In this document: piece by piece, positions 14,507 to 23,300 of the stretch
How positions within the stretch are numbered: position 1 is the first letter of the stretch
How the letters are laid out: the number at the start of each line of letters is the position of its first letter
Assembly: GCA_002841905.1 (NCBI GenBank)
Contig: PHBF01000003.1
Location: forward strand, 1-32,233
Length of the DNA stretch: 32,233 nt
Direction: 5' to 3'
Source: Deltaproteobacteria bacterium HGW-Deltaproteobacteria-17
Lineage (GTDB): Bacteria > Myxococcota_A > Polyangia > HGW-17
Notes under the pieces: generated by a model
Told to the model about the DNA's origin: nothing
What the model saw: the letters and a program-made list of their open reading frames with translations, nothing else
Databases searched by the model: none
Made by a program: the position numbers and the translations under genes

Positions 14507-16197
14507 TCAGGAAGGCATGTTTTTTCCACGTGCTGCCGTGGCTGGCCTGGATGCTCCTTCCGGGGGCCCTGGGCTGCGGACCGGCGGACCCCACCACCGA
14601 TGACGACTGCACGTCGCCGCCGGCCAACTTCTGTCAGGACGACCGCCACGCCGTCGAGTACCCGATCGTCGGGGAACCCCGGGACGGCCGCTGCGTCTAC
14701 GATCCGCACGTCCTGACCTGCGTGGACGGCTGCGTGGACGGCGCCTGCGCCTGCGCTCCGAGGTGGGCGCCGACAGGGCCGTGCGGCTGCGAGGCCTCGG
14801 CCTGCGCGGGCTGCTCGGGGACGCGTCCGGAGGAGGACGGCTGCGGGAACCGCCGGGAGGCCGGGTGCACGGTCGAACCCATGGGCTGCGCCGGGTCCTG
14901 CTGCGGGGAGGCCTGCTGCGCTCCCGAAGACGAGTGCGTCGAGGGGCGGTGCGCGGTCACCGGCGTCAACCCGGTGCTCGACGGGGACCTGCCCGATCCC
15001 CACGTGCTGCGCGTGGAGACGGCGCCGGGCCAGGTGGACTATTTTCTGACGCACACGACCCACCACGGCGGGGACATCCCGATCTGGCGTTCGACGGACC
15101 TGGTCCGGTGGGAGGCGGCCGGACATGCCTTCGGCCGCGCTTCCACGCCCGGGGACAGCCTGGAGATCAACGGTGCCTACTATTGCTCGATCTGGGCGCC
15201 CCAGATCATTCAACTTGGATTGAACAGTTTTCTGCTGAGTTTCTCTGCAACGCGGTTCCTGACGCCCCAGACGCCGTGTCCGGACTACGTCGAGGACGGC
15301 GGCGTGTACCTGGCCTGGTCCAGCGCACCGACCGGGCCCTTCGCGCCCATCGATCACCCGTGGGAGCCCCTGGCCGCCGGTCCGCACCACACCTGTGATG
15401 CGATTGTGGCCGACGGGCTGCCGAGGAGCCTGCCGGAGGCCTCCCGCAACTGTCAGGGGGACTTCTGCCACCAGGTGATCCGCCTGGACTCGGACGTGTT
15501 CTTCGACGACGTCACCGGTCGCTGGTGGCTGACCTATTCATGGTTCACCAACCTGCCGCCCACCTCCGCCTGGGAGCAGGATCATAACGGGGAGCACACC
15601 GGCGTCGTGGAGCTGGACCCGGCCGACCCGTTCACGGTGCCCTGCGACGGGGGCGTGCCCCAGATCCACATCGCCGATCCGCAGGACGCGGCGCTGATCA
15701 CGCGCCTGGCCGGCGCCTGCGCGCGCTGCGGCGAGATGCTCTCGTTCACACGGGGGCGCTTCGGCGAAGAAGTCGTGCGTGACGGGTGGTCCTGGGGCGT
15801 GGCCGAAGGCGGGAGCCTTTTCCGGCGGGGGGATCATGTGTACCTGCTGGCCTCGGGATCCCTGTGGGATTCGCCCTATTACCACGTGTTCTGGACCGCG
15901 GCGACCTCGGTCGAGGCCCTGTCGGTCTCCAACCCCGACCGTCTGGCCGGCCGGTTTCTGATCCCGTCCCGGGACCAGGCCTTCGGCCACGGGACGCCCG
16001 TCCTGGGGCCCGACGGCGAGACCTGGTACTACGTCCACCACCGCCTGGACGCCGCCTCCTGCGCCGCCTCCGGGGACTGCGCCCGGGACGTGTTCGTCAC
16101 CCCGATCCTCTTCGAGGATCACGGCGACGGCCGGGGTGACGTGCACATCGCGCCCGCCTTCCCGGCCGAGTCCGATCGCGTCGTCATCTACCGGTAG
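14503..16197 (+). CDS. GH43-family-like glycoside hydrolase lipoprotein with Cys-rich N-terminal region
   Basis: The protein has 564 residues. ATG 14503 overlaps the upstream TGA (ATGA at 14503-14506) and begins a signal peptide ending ALGC. The next 120 residues hold about 20 cysteines, a disulfide-stabilised stalk unlike any domain I can name. From about residue 157 a five-bladed propeller typical of GH43 follows: NPVLDGDLPDPHVL with the likely general-base Asp, WAPQI where WAPD/WAPE is usual, FFDDVTGRWWLTYSW with the Asp modulator region, AEGGSLFRRGDHVYLLASG with the likely acid Glu, and GHGTPVLGPDGETWYYVHHR. GH43 enzymes cleave arabinan, xylan or related glycans; the substrate cannot be told here. 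The assignment of catalytic residues is by eye. Confidence 0.85.
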   Translation: MIRKACFFHVLPWLAWMLLPGALGCGPADPTTDDDCTSPPANFCQDDRHAVEYPIVGEPRDGRCVYDPHVLTCVDGCVDGACACAPRWAPTGPCGCEASACAGCSGTRPEEDGCGNRREAGCTVEPMGCAGSCCGEACCAPEDECVEGRCAVTGVNPVLDGDLPDPHVLRVETAPGQVDYFLTHTTHHGGDIPIWRSTDLVRWEAAGHAFGRASTPGDSLEINGAYYCSIWAPQIIQLGLNSFLLSFSATRFLTPQTPCPDYVEDGGVYLAWSSAPTGPFAPIDHPWEPLAAGPHHTCDAIVADGLPRSLPEASRNCQGDFCHQVIRLDSDVFFDDVTGRWWLTYSWFTNLPPTSAWEQDHNGEHTGVVELDPADPFTVPCDGGVPQIHIADPQDAALITRLAGACARCGEMLSFTRGRFGEEVVRDGWSWGVAEGGSLFRRGDHVYLLASGSLWDSPYYHVFWTAATSVEALSVSNPDRLAGRFLIPSRDQAFGHGTPVLGPDGETWYYVHHRLDAASCAASGDCARDVFVTPILFEDHGDGRGDVHIAPAFPAESDRVVIYR

Positions 16198-16218
16198 AAC
16201 CGGTTGGACTCCGAATCG

Positions 16219-16238
16219 AATGATCGTTTCATTTTTTG
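16219..16238 (+). terminator. Weak candidate terminator after the GH43 gene
   Basis: AATGA (16219-16223) can pair with TCATT (16229-16233) and runs directly into a T tract. The stem is only five A/T-rich pairs, so support is weak. Confidence 0.3.
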
Positions 16239-16242
16239 TTAT

Positions 16243-16276
16243 AAAAAAGGAATACAGGCCGGTCACCACGGGCCTG
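16243..16276 (-). terminator. Intrinsic terminator of bipA
   Basis: Downstream of the bipA stop on the minus strand, CAGGCC (16276-16271) pairs with GGCCTG (16260-16255). Soon afterwards comes a run of six T (the A run at 16243-16248 on the plus strand). The layout fits a Rho-independent terminator for the minus strand, in the gap where bipA converges with the GH43 gene. Confidence 0.5.
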
Positions 16277-16292
16277 CGAACAGGGGCCGGTC

Positions 16293-18116
16293 TCAGGAGG
16301 GATCGTCGAACTCGGGGCGGGTGGAGCGGCGGTTGGCCGCCAGGACGCGCTTGCGGATGCGGATGTTCAGCGGCGTGACCTCGACCATCTCGTCGTCCCG
16401 GATGAACTCCATGGCCTGCTCCAGCGACATGATCCGCGGGGGCGTCAAAATGGTGTTCTCGTCGCGGCCCGCGGCGCGGATGTTGGTCAGGTGCTTCTCG
16501 CGGCAGACGTTGACGTTGAGATCGTTCTCGCGGATGTGCTCGCCCACGACCATGCCCTCGTAGACCTTGAACTGCGCGGGCACGAACAGGGTGCCGCGGG
16601 GCTGCATGTGGAACAAGGCGTAGGGCGTGGTCGGACCGGTGCGGTCGGCCACCAGCGCGCCGGAGCGGCGGCCCTGGATCGGGCCCTGCCAGGGGATCCA
16701 GCCGGCAAAGTGGGTGTGCATGATGCCGGTGCCGCGGGTCTCGGTGAGGAACTCGCCCTGGAATCCGATGATCCCGCGGGTGGGAATCTCGAAGATCATG
16801 CGCATGCGGTCGCCGATGGGGGACATCTCCATCAGTCGTCCGCGGCGGGGGCCGAGGCGCTCGGAGACCACACCGACCATCTCGGCGGGACAGTCGACGG
16901 TGAGGTACTCCTGGGGCTCCATCAGTTGGCCGTCGACGCGGCGGGTGACGACCTCGGGGCGGGAGAGCATCAGTTCGTAGCTCTCGCGGCGCATGGTCTC
17001 CACAAGGATGCCCAGTTGGAGTTCGCCGCGGCCCATCACGCGAAAGGTGTCGGCGGAGTCTGTCTCCTCGACGCGGATCGCGACGTTGGCCTTGGCCTCG
17101 CGGAACAGGCGGTCACGCAGATTGCGGGAGGTGACGTAGCGCCCCTCCTTGCCCGCGAAGGGCGAGGTGTTGACGCAGAAGTTCATCGACATCGTGGGTT
17201 CGTCGACCGTGATCCGCGGCAGCGGCGCGGTCTCGGGGAGGTCGGTGATGGTGTCACCGATGTTGACCTCCTCGATGCCCGCGAGGCTGATGATGTCGCC
17301 GGCGCGGGCGGTGTCGATCTCGATGCGGGTCAGGCCCGAGAACCCGTACAGGCGCATCACGCGGGAGGCCTTGGGTGCCCCGGTCTCGGTGTGCAGGTAG
17401 ACGGTCTGGCCGACGGTGATCTTGCCCGAGTGGATCCGTCCCAGGATCAGGCGGCCGACGTAGTCGTCCCAGCCGATGTTGTTGACGTGCAGCTTGAGCG
17501 GCTCGTCGCGAAGATCCAGGGGCGGGGGCACGAACTCGAGGATGGCCTCGAACAGCGGGATCAGGTTGGTGGAGTCGTCCCCGAGGGTGCGGTGGGCCAC
17601 GCCGGTGCGGCCGTTGGTGAACAGCACCGGGAAGTCCAGCACGCCCTCCTCGGCCCCGAGGTCGATGAACAGGTCGTACACCTCGTTGAGCACGCGCTCG
17701 GGCTCGGCGTCCTTGCGGTCGATCTTGTTGATCGCGACGATGGGCACCAGCTTCATCTCGAGGGCCTTCTGGAGCACGAAGCGCGTCTGGGGCAGCGGGC
17801 CTTCGGCGGCGTCGACGAGGAGCAGCACGGCGTCGGCCATGGTGAGCATGCGCTCGACCTCGCCACCGAAGTCATGGTGGCCCGGCGTGTCCAGGATGTT
17901 GATCCGGGTGTTGCCGTAGCGCACCGAGGTGTTCTTGGCCAAAATGGTGATGCCGCGCTCGCGTTCGAGGTCATTGTTGTCCATGACGCGGTCGAGCATC
18001 CCGTTCTTCTCGTTGAGCAGTCCGCTCTGGCGCAGCATCGCGTCCACGAGCGTGGTCTTGCCATGGTCGACATGCGCGATCACGGCGATATTCCTAACGT
18101 CCTTGCGTGTTTTCAT
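16293..18116 (-). CDS. bipA (typA): Ribosome-associated translational GTPase BipA/TypA
   Basis: The protein has 607 residues, the normal length. The G domain has P-loop AHVDHGKTT (14-22), switch I RGITI, G3 [17 protein letters not shown]4 NKIDR and G5 near residue 165. Domains II, III ([17 protein letters not shown]) and V ([20 protein letters not shown]) follow, then the BipA-specific C-terminal domain with [18 protein letters not shown] and [15 protein letters not shown]. BipA assists 50S subunit assembly, especially under cold or other stress. The start is ATG 18116. The RCC1 lipoprotein gene lies upstream on the same strand, 148 bases away; I see no reason to link them functionally. A terminator hairpin follows at 16243-16276. 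Confidence 0.98.
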   Translation of the reverse strand: MKTRKDVRNIAVIAHVDHGKTTLVDAMLRQSGLLNEKNGMLDRVMDNNDLERERGITILAKNTSVRYGNTRINILDTPGHHDFGGEVERMLTMADAVLLLVDAAEGPLPQTRFVLQKALEMKLVPIVAINKIDRKDAEPERVLNEVYDLFIDLGAEEGVLDFPVLFTNGRTGVAHRTLGDDSTNLIPLFEAILEFVPPPLDLRDEPLKLHVNNIGWDDYVGRLILGRIHSGKITVGQTVYLHTETGAPKASRVMRLYGFSGLTRIEIDTARAGDIISLAGIEEVNIGDTITDLPETAPLPRITVDEPTMSMNFCVNTSPFAGKEGRYVTSRNLRDRLFREAKANVAIRVEETDSADTFRVMGRGELQLGILVETMRRESYELMLSRPEVVTRRVDGQLMEPQEYLTVDCPAEMVGVVSERLGPRRGRLMEMSPIGDRMRMIFEIPTRGIIGFQGEFLTETRGTGIMHTHFAGWIPWQGPIQGRRSGALVADRTGPTTPYALFHMQPRGTLFVPAQFKVYEGMVVGEHIRENDLNVNVCREKHLTNIRAAGRDENTILTPPRIMSLEQAMEFIRDDEMVEVTPLNIRIRKRVLAANRRSTRPEFDDPS

Positions 18117-18230
18117 TCAGGTCAAAGTCCAATCCGGCGGGTCACCAACGATGCAGAGAAACGAATCAGCAGCAGGAACCTTCCAGCTGAGCCCCCTCTA
18201 TCACATTAATGAGCACGAGGAAAGCTGAAT

Positions 18231-18251
18231 CCGGGAAATCGGAGATCCCGG
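18231..18251 (-). terminator. Hairpin after the RCC1 lipoprotein gene, possible terminator
   Basis: CCGGGA (18231-18236) pairs perfectly with TCCCGG (18246-18251) around a 9-base loop, 14 bases beyond the RCC1 gene stop. On the minus strand it is followed by a mixed pyrimidine stretch, not a clear T run, so it may only stabilise the 3' end. Confidence 0.35.
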
Positions 18252-18264
18252 GTGGCACCTGATT

Positions 18265-20160
18265 TCATTGCACTTCAATCGGCACGGTGGAATCGTTCGT
18301 GGAACCGTCGCCGAGCTGGCCCCGGGCGTTGGCGCCCCAGCAGTACAGCGAGGCCGCGGATGTGGCCGCGCAGGTGTGGTTGGCTCCGCAGGAGACGGCC
18401 GTGGCGCCGGTGAGCCCGGAGACGGCCACAGGGAAGGCGCTCGAGTCCAGGGAGCCGTCGCCGAGCTGGCCGGAGGGGTTGTTGCCCCAGCAGCGGAGGG
18501 AGCCGTTGCCGAGCAGGGCGCAGGCGAACGAGTTTCCGGAGGAGACGGCCGTGGCCGTGGTGACGTTGTAGACCGGTACGAAGGTGGAGTGGTTCTCGAA
18601 GGTGCCGTCGCCGCACTGTCCGGCGCCGTTGCGACCCCAGCACACGACCGTGGCGTCTGAGAGCACAGTGCAGACATGGTTGTGCCCGACGCTGACCGAG
18701 CGGGCCGTCGAGAGCCCGGACACGGCGCCGGGGGTGGTGGCCATGCCCCCGAAGGTGCCGATCCCGAGCTGGCCGTAGTCGTTGGCGCCCCAGCAGGAGA
18801 CGGTGCCGTCGGAGAGCAGCACACAGGTGTTGTACGTGTTGGCCGAGAGGGCGATCGCGCTGTTGATCCCGAGCACCGGGGTGGGACGATCGCGCAGGGT
18901 GGTGGAGCCGTCGCCGAGCTGGCCCGCGAAGTTGTCGCCCCAGCAGCGCACCGTGCCGTCGGAGCGCAGCGCGCAGGTGTGGGAGGTTCCTGCGGCGACC
19001 GACACGGCCAGCAGGGGTCCGAACACGGCCACGGGGGTCGATCGGTTCTGCGAGGAGAGATCACCGAGCTGGTTCGTGCCGTTGCTGCCCCAGCACACGA
19101 CGGAGTCGTCCTCGAGGACCGCGCAGGTGTGGAAGTAGCCTGCGGCGATCTGGCGGACCCCGGTCAGACCGGTGACCTGGACCGGGACCAGGGAGTCGAG
19201 GTTGGTGCCGTCACCGAGCTGGCCGTAGTCGTTGGCACCCCAGCACCACACGGTGGCGTCGGGGCCGATCGCGCAGGTATGGACGCCGCCGGTGGCGATG
19301 GAGGTCCAGTTGAAGCACGCGCCCGTGTCAAAGGCACAGTCGGCCCCGCAGAACAGGGAGCCGGTGGCGAAGCCCAGGGTCTGGCAGGTCTGTCCGCCGA
19401 GGTTGGAGGCGTCGCAGGTCTCCCCCCAGGCCTCCTGGATCAGGCCGTCACCGCAGCGTCCGGCGGCCTCGCAGGCGGCGGCGTCCAGGGTGCAATCGTC
19501 ACCGCAGGCCAGTTGGCCACCGTAGAAGCCAAGCGCTTCGCAGGTCAGTCCGTCAAGGTCGTCGCCGTCGCAGGTCTCTCCCCAGGCCTCCTGGATCAGG
19601 CCGTCACCGCAGTAGATGCCCTGCTCGCAGGCGGTGGTGTCGAAGGTGCAGGCATCACCGCAGGCCAGCTGGCCACCGTAGAAGCCAAGCGCTTCGCAGG
19701 TCAGTCCGTCGAGGTCGTCGCCGTCGCAGGTCTCTCCGGCACCGGACTGGATCAGGCCGTCCCCGCAGCGTCCGGCGGCCTCGCAGGCGGCGGTGTCGAA
19801 CACGCAGCCGGCGGCACAGGCCAGCTCGCCGCCGTGATAGCCCAGGGTCATGCAGGTCTGTCCATCGAGGTCGTCGCCGTCGCAGTCCTCCATGGGGCGG
19901 TTGAGGTCCCCGTCCCCGCAGCGTCCGGTCTCCAGGCAGGCGGCGATGTCGAACGTGCACGCCGACGTGCAGGCCAGCTGGCCGCCATGGTACCCGAGTG
20001 AAAGGCAGGATGCAGAGTTTAAATTATCCGTGTCACATTGTTCGCCCTCATTGAGGTTGACGGTGCCGTCGCCACACCGGACCTGGCTCTTGACGTCGAC
20101 CTTGCACGAGGGAATAAATGGCAATAAAAAAACAAACAGAATCGCAAACAGGTTTTTCAT
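18265..20160 (-). CDS. Lipoprotein with five disulfide repeats and a seven-repeat RCC1 propeller
   Basis: The protein has 631 residues, starting at ATG 20160 with a signal peptide ending IPSC (Cys19). Residues 28-282 contain five copies of a 50-52-residue Cys-rich module: CGDG, E-x-CD, C-x2-LG, L-x-C-x3-C-x-(F/L)D and a closing C. Residues 286-631 contain seven RCC1-type repeats, each with a core of the form HTCA...CWG-x-N-x2-GQLGDG. Seven blades make a closed beta-propeller. In every repeat a Cys after the H/N-T position is matched by a Cys before WG, so each blade could hold an internal disulfide, suited to life outside the cytoplasm. It is probably a surface-exposed adhesion or ligand-binding protein; the ligand is unknown. 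It is transcribed divergently from the activase gene at 20342. Confidence 0.92.
   Translation of the reverse strand: MKNLFAILFVFLLPFIPSCKVDVKSQVRCGDGTVNLNEGEQCDTDNLNSASCLSLGYHGGQLACTSACTFDIAACLETGRCGDGDLNRPMEDCDGDDLDGQTCMTLGYHGGELACAAGCVFDTAACEAAGRCGDGLIQSGAGETCDGDDLDGLTCEALGFYGGQLACGDACTFDTTACEQGIYCGDGLIQEAWGETCDGDDLDGLTCEALGFYGGQLACGDDCTLDAAACEAAGRCGDGLIQEAWGETCDASNLGGQTCQTLGFATGSLFCGADCAFDTGACFNWTSIATGGVHTCAIGPDATVWCWGANDYGQLGDGTNLDSLVPVQVTGLTGVRQIAAGYFHTCAVLEDDSVVCWGSNGTNQLGDLSSQNRSTPVAVFGPLLAVSVAAGTSHTCALRSDGTVRCWGDNFAGQLGDGSTTLRDRPTPVLGINSAIALSANTYNTCVLLSDGTVSCWGANDYGQLGIGTFGGMATTPGAVSGLSTARSVSVGHNHVCTVLSDATVVCWGRNGAGQCGDGTFENHSTFVPVYNVTTATAVSSGNSFACALLGNGSLRCWGNNPSGQLGDGSLDSSAFPVAVSGLTGATAVSCGANHTCAATSAASLYCWGANARGQLGDGSTNDSTVPIEVQ
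19320..20080 (-). repeat. 156-bp tandem coding repeats (52-codon disulfide module)
   Basis: The disulfide modules of the RCC1 lipoprotein repeat with a period of about 156 bases. Bases 19501-19581 and 19657-19737 differ at only two of 81 positions, and 19411-19456 matches 19567-19612 closely with the same 156-base offset. Neighbouring copies are more diverged. This indicates recent duplication or gene conversion among the middle modules. Confidence 0.85.
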
Positions 20161-20256
20161 GGACTTTTCCCCAGAACGGACGCCCTAAAATCGCATGAAA
20201 CCCGGGGCAGGTCAATGGGCCGACGAAGGGTCAGCATATTCTAATTGAAATCTCCC

Positions 20257-20283
20257 TTGACATCCCCTGGGAAATAGTAGACT
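20257..20283 (+). promoter_or_regulatory. Candidate promoter for the giant activase gene
   Basis: A perfect TTGACA (20257-20262) lies about 80 bases before the ATG. The best -10-like hexamer is TAGACT (20278-20283), four of six matches, but the spacing is only 15 bases. Other spacings give worse -10 boxes. Confidence 0.35.
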
Positions 20284-20341
20284 GATACATCGGTCTAGTC
20301 GTGTGGTGATTTTTAATATTCCGTCCTCTAGGTAAGAAATA

Positions 20342-23300
20342 ATGAGCCATCAAAGGTATTTGGGAATTGATATTGGTGCAGAAACGGTGAAACTGACCAT
20401 TCTTGAGCCTTCATCAGAAGGCATGAAATGGACGTGGAGTACAGTCCTCACGCACGGCGGGGATCCCCGAGGATCCCTCCTTCGTGCGCTGGACGATCTG
20501 CGGTCCCGGGACGACGGCGCCGGGTTCGCCGGGGCTGCGGTCACGGGGCGCGGCGCGGGCGTCATGAAGCTGGCCGTGGTGCCGGCGCCCCGGGCGCTGG
20601 AGCGCGGGGTGCAGTACGTGCATCCGCAGTTGCGGCGGGCGACCGTGCTCGACGCGGGGGCCCACGGCTTCTCGGTGCTGGAGATCCACGACGCCAACTC
20701 CAGGATCTTCCGCGAGAACACCCGCTGCTCCCAGGGCACCGGGAATTTCCTGGCGCAACTCACGGGGCGCTTCGGGCTCGAGGTCGGGGTCGCCGACGAG
20801 CTGGCCGCGGGTGTGGAGACGGCGCTTCCGCTCTCCGGGCGCTGTCCGGTGATCCTCAAGACGGACATGACCCACCTGGCAAACAAGGGGGAGGACCGTG
20901 CCCGGATCCTGGCTGGCCTGTTCGACGCCGTGGCGGAGAACATCGAGGTGCTGGTCAAGCCCGCGCTCGCGCCCCCGACGGTGGTGCTCTCGGGCCAGGT
21001 CTGCGAGAGCGAACGCATCCGGCGTCACTTCGAGTCGTTCTTCTCCTCCCACGGCATGCGGGTGGAGAGGTTGAACGAGCGCGCCCATCGGTTCTACGGC
21101 GCCCTGGGTGCGGCCCTGGAGGCCGCCGACCGCCGGGGAGAGGATGGCTTTTGCGCCCCGACCTCGACCGACGACTGGTTTTCAGGAGACAACCATCGTC
21201 CCTTCGAGGTCGTCGGTCCGCTGGTGGAGTCGCTGGCGCGGGTGCAGACGACGTCGCCGGAGCCGCTGCCGGGGCTTCCCGAGAGCGGGTCCGTGGTGCT
21301 GGGGCTGGACATGGGCTCCACGGGTTCGAAGATCGCCGCGATCGCCTCCGACGACGGAAGGCAGTTGTGGAACGCCTACGTGCGCACCGGGGGGGATCCC
21401 GTGGGCGCGGCGCAGCGGCTGCTGGGGCGTTTCTTCGAGGCCGCCGGTCCTGGCGTTCGGGTGCCCTGCGTGGGCGTGACCGGTTCGGGCCGCGAGATCG
21501 TGGGTGCGCTGATCCGCTCGGCCGCCGGCGACGACGGGGTGACGATCATCAACGAGATCGCCGCCCACGCCGAGGGCGCGCTGTCGGTGGATCCCGAGGT
21601 GGACACCATCTTCGAGATCGGGGGCCAGGACGCCAAGTACATCCGCCTGATGGGGCGCGAGATCGTCGACGCGGCCATGAACGAGGCCTGCTCGGCGGGC
21701 ACCGGCTCGTTCATCGAGGAGCAGGGGCTGCGTCTGTTCCCGGACCTGGACATCGCGGAGTTGTCGGAGCTGGCGCTGGCCGCCGGACGCGGCGTGTCCC
21801 TGGGTCAGCACTGCTCCGTGTTCATGGCCGAGGTGATCGAGCAGGCCAAGGCCGCAGGAGAACCCCTGGAGGCGCTCGTGGCGGGCATCTACGACAGCGT
21901 GATCCAGAACTACATGAACCGCGTGAAGGGGTCCCGTGACATCGGGAAGAAGATCTTCTGCCAGGGCATGCCGTTTTCGTCGATGGCGCTGGCGGCCGCG
22001 GTGGCGAGGCAGACCGGCCGGGAGGTGGTCGTGCCCCCGTCCCCCGGCCTGATGGGGGCCCTGGGCATCGCCCTGCTGGCACGCAGGCACGGCAACGCGG
22101 GGGTGCTCACGGATCTGCCGCTGCGCTCCTGCCTCGAGGCGAAGGTGGAGAGCCGCGAGGAGTTCGTGTGCACCAGCACCAAGGGCTGCAGCCCTCCGGG
22201 CAACCGCTGCCGGATTGACCGGATGCGTGTCCGCTTTCCGGACGGCGTGCGACCGTTCTTCTGGGGAGGCGCCTGCTCGCTGTACGATCGCAGCCCGAGT
22301 CGCCGTGCCCTGCCGGCGTCGGCCCCCGATCCCTTCATGGGCCGGGCCTCAGCGCTGGAGGCGCTGGTTCGCCGCCTGGGCGGGGCGGCCGCGGCCGGCG
22401 CAGGGACGCGCCCGACGCTGGCGATCACCCACGAGTTCCTGCTGCAGGGGCTGTTCCCCTTCTTTGCGACATATTTCCATGAGCTCGGCTTCAACCTGCA
22501 GGTGCCCGGAGATGCCGACGCCGGCCAGCTCAGGCGCGGCATCGCCCAGTCCAACGTCCCGATGTGCGCGCCGATGCAGATGTACACGGGCCAGGTCGGC
22601 GCCATGATCGACGGGGCGCCGGACTTCGTGTTCCTGCCGATGCTGCGCGACGTGCCCCGGGTGGGCCAGGAGGAGCACTCGACCGTGTGCCCGGTCGCGC
22701 AGGCCAGCGCCGACCTGCTGAAGCGGCTGTATGCCGACCGGCCCAAGGTGAGGTTCCTTCAGCCCGTGATCGACATGGGTCCGGGAAATCTGGACTCGGA
22801 GCTCTTCCGGAACTCCTGCGAGGCGGCGGCGCGGGAGGCGGGGATCACGGACTCGAGGGTCGTGCAGCGCGCCTTTGCTGCCGCCCGCGCGACGCAGGGG
22901 GAGTTTGATGCGTCCCTGCCGCGGCTGGGGCGCGAGGCCATCGACTGGGCCCGTGAGCACGACCGGCCCGTGGTGGTGGTGCTGGGACGGACGTACACCA
23001 TCTTCAACCACGTGCTCAACTCGAACGTGCCGCGGCTGCTGCGCGAGCTGGGCGCGGTGGCGGTGCCGGTGGACTGCTATCCCGTGGCCGGCGACGTGCC
23101 GGTGTTCGAGACAGTGTACTGGGGATATGGTCAGACAAACCTGCGTGCGGCCCACGAGGTCCGTAGAAACACCGGACATTACGCCGTGTTCTGCAGCAAC
23201 TACTCGTGTGGCCCGGACTCCTTCTCGCTGCACTTCACGAGCACGATCCTGCAGGGAAAACCCCATGCGATCATCGAGACCGACGGCCACGCCGGCGACG

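Noticed and set aside
16491-18209. 572-codon plus-strand open frame opposite bipA
   Set aside because: Antisense to a fully conserved BipA; the product is an Asp/Val/His/Gly-rich shadow.
19320-20080. Possible CRISPR-like array
   Set aside because: The period of 156 bases stays in frame and encodes disulfide modules; there are no short identical repeats with unique spacers.
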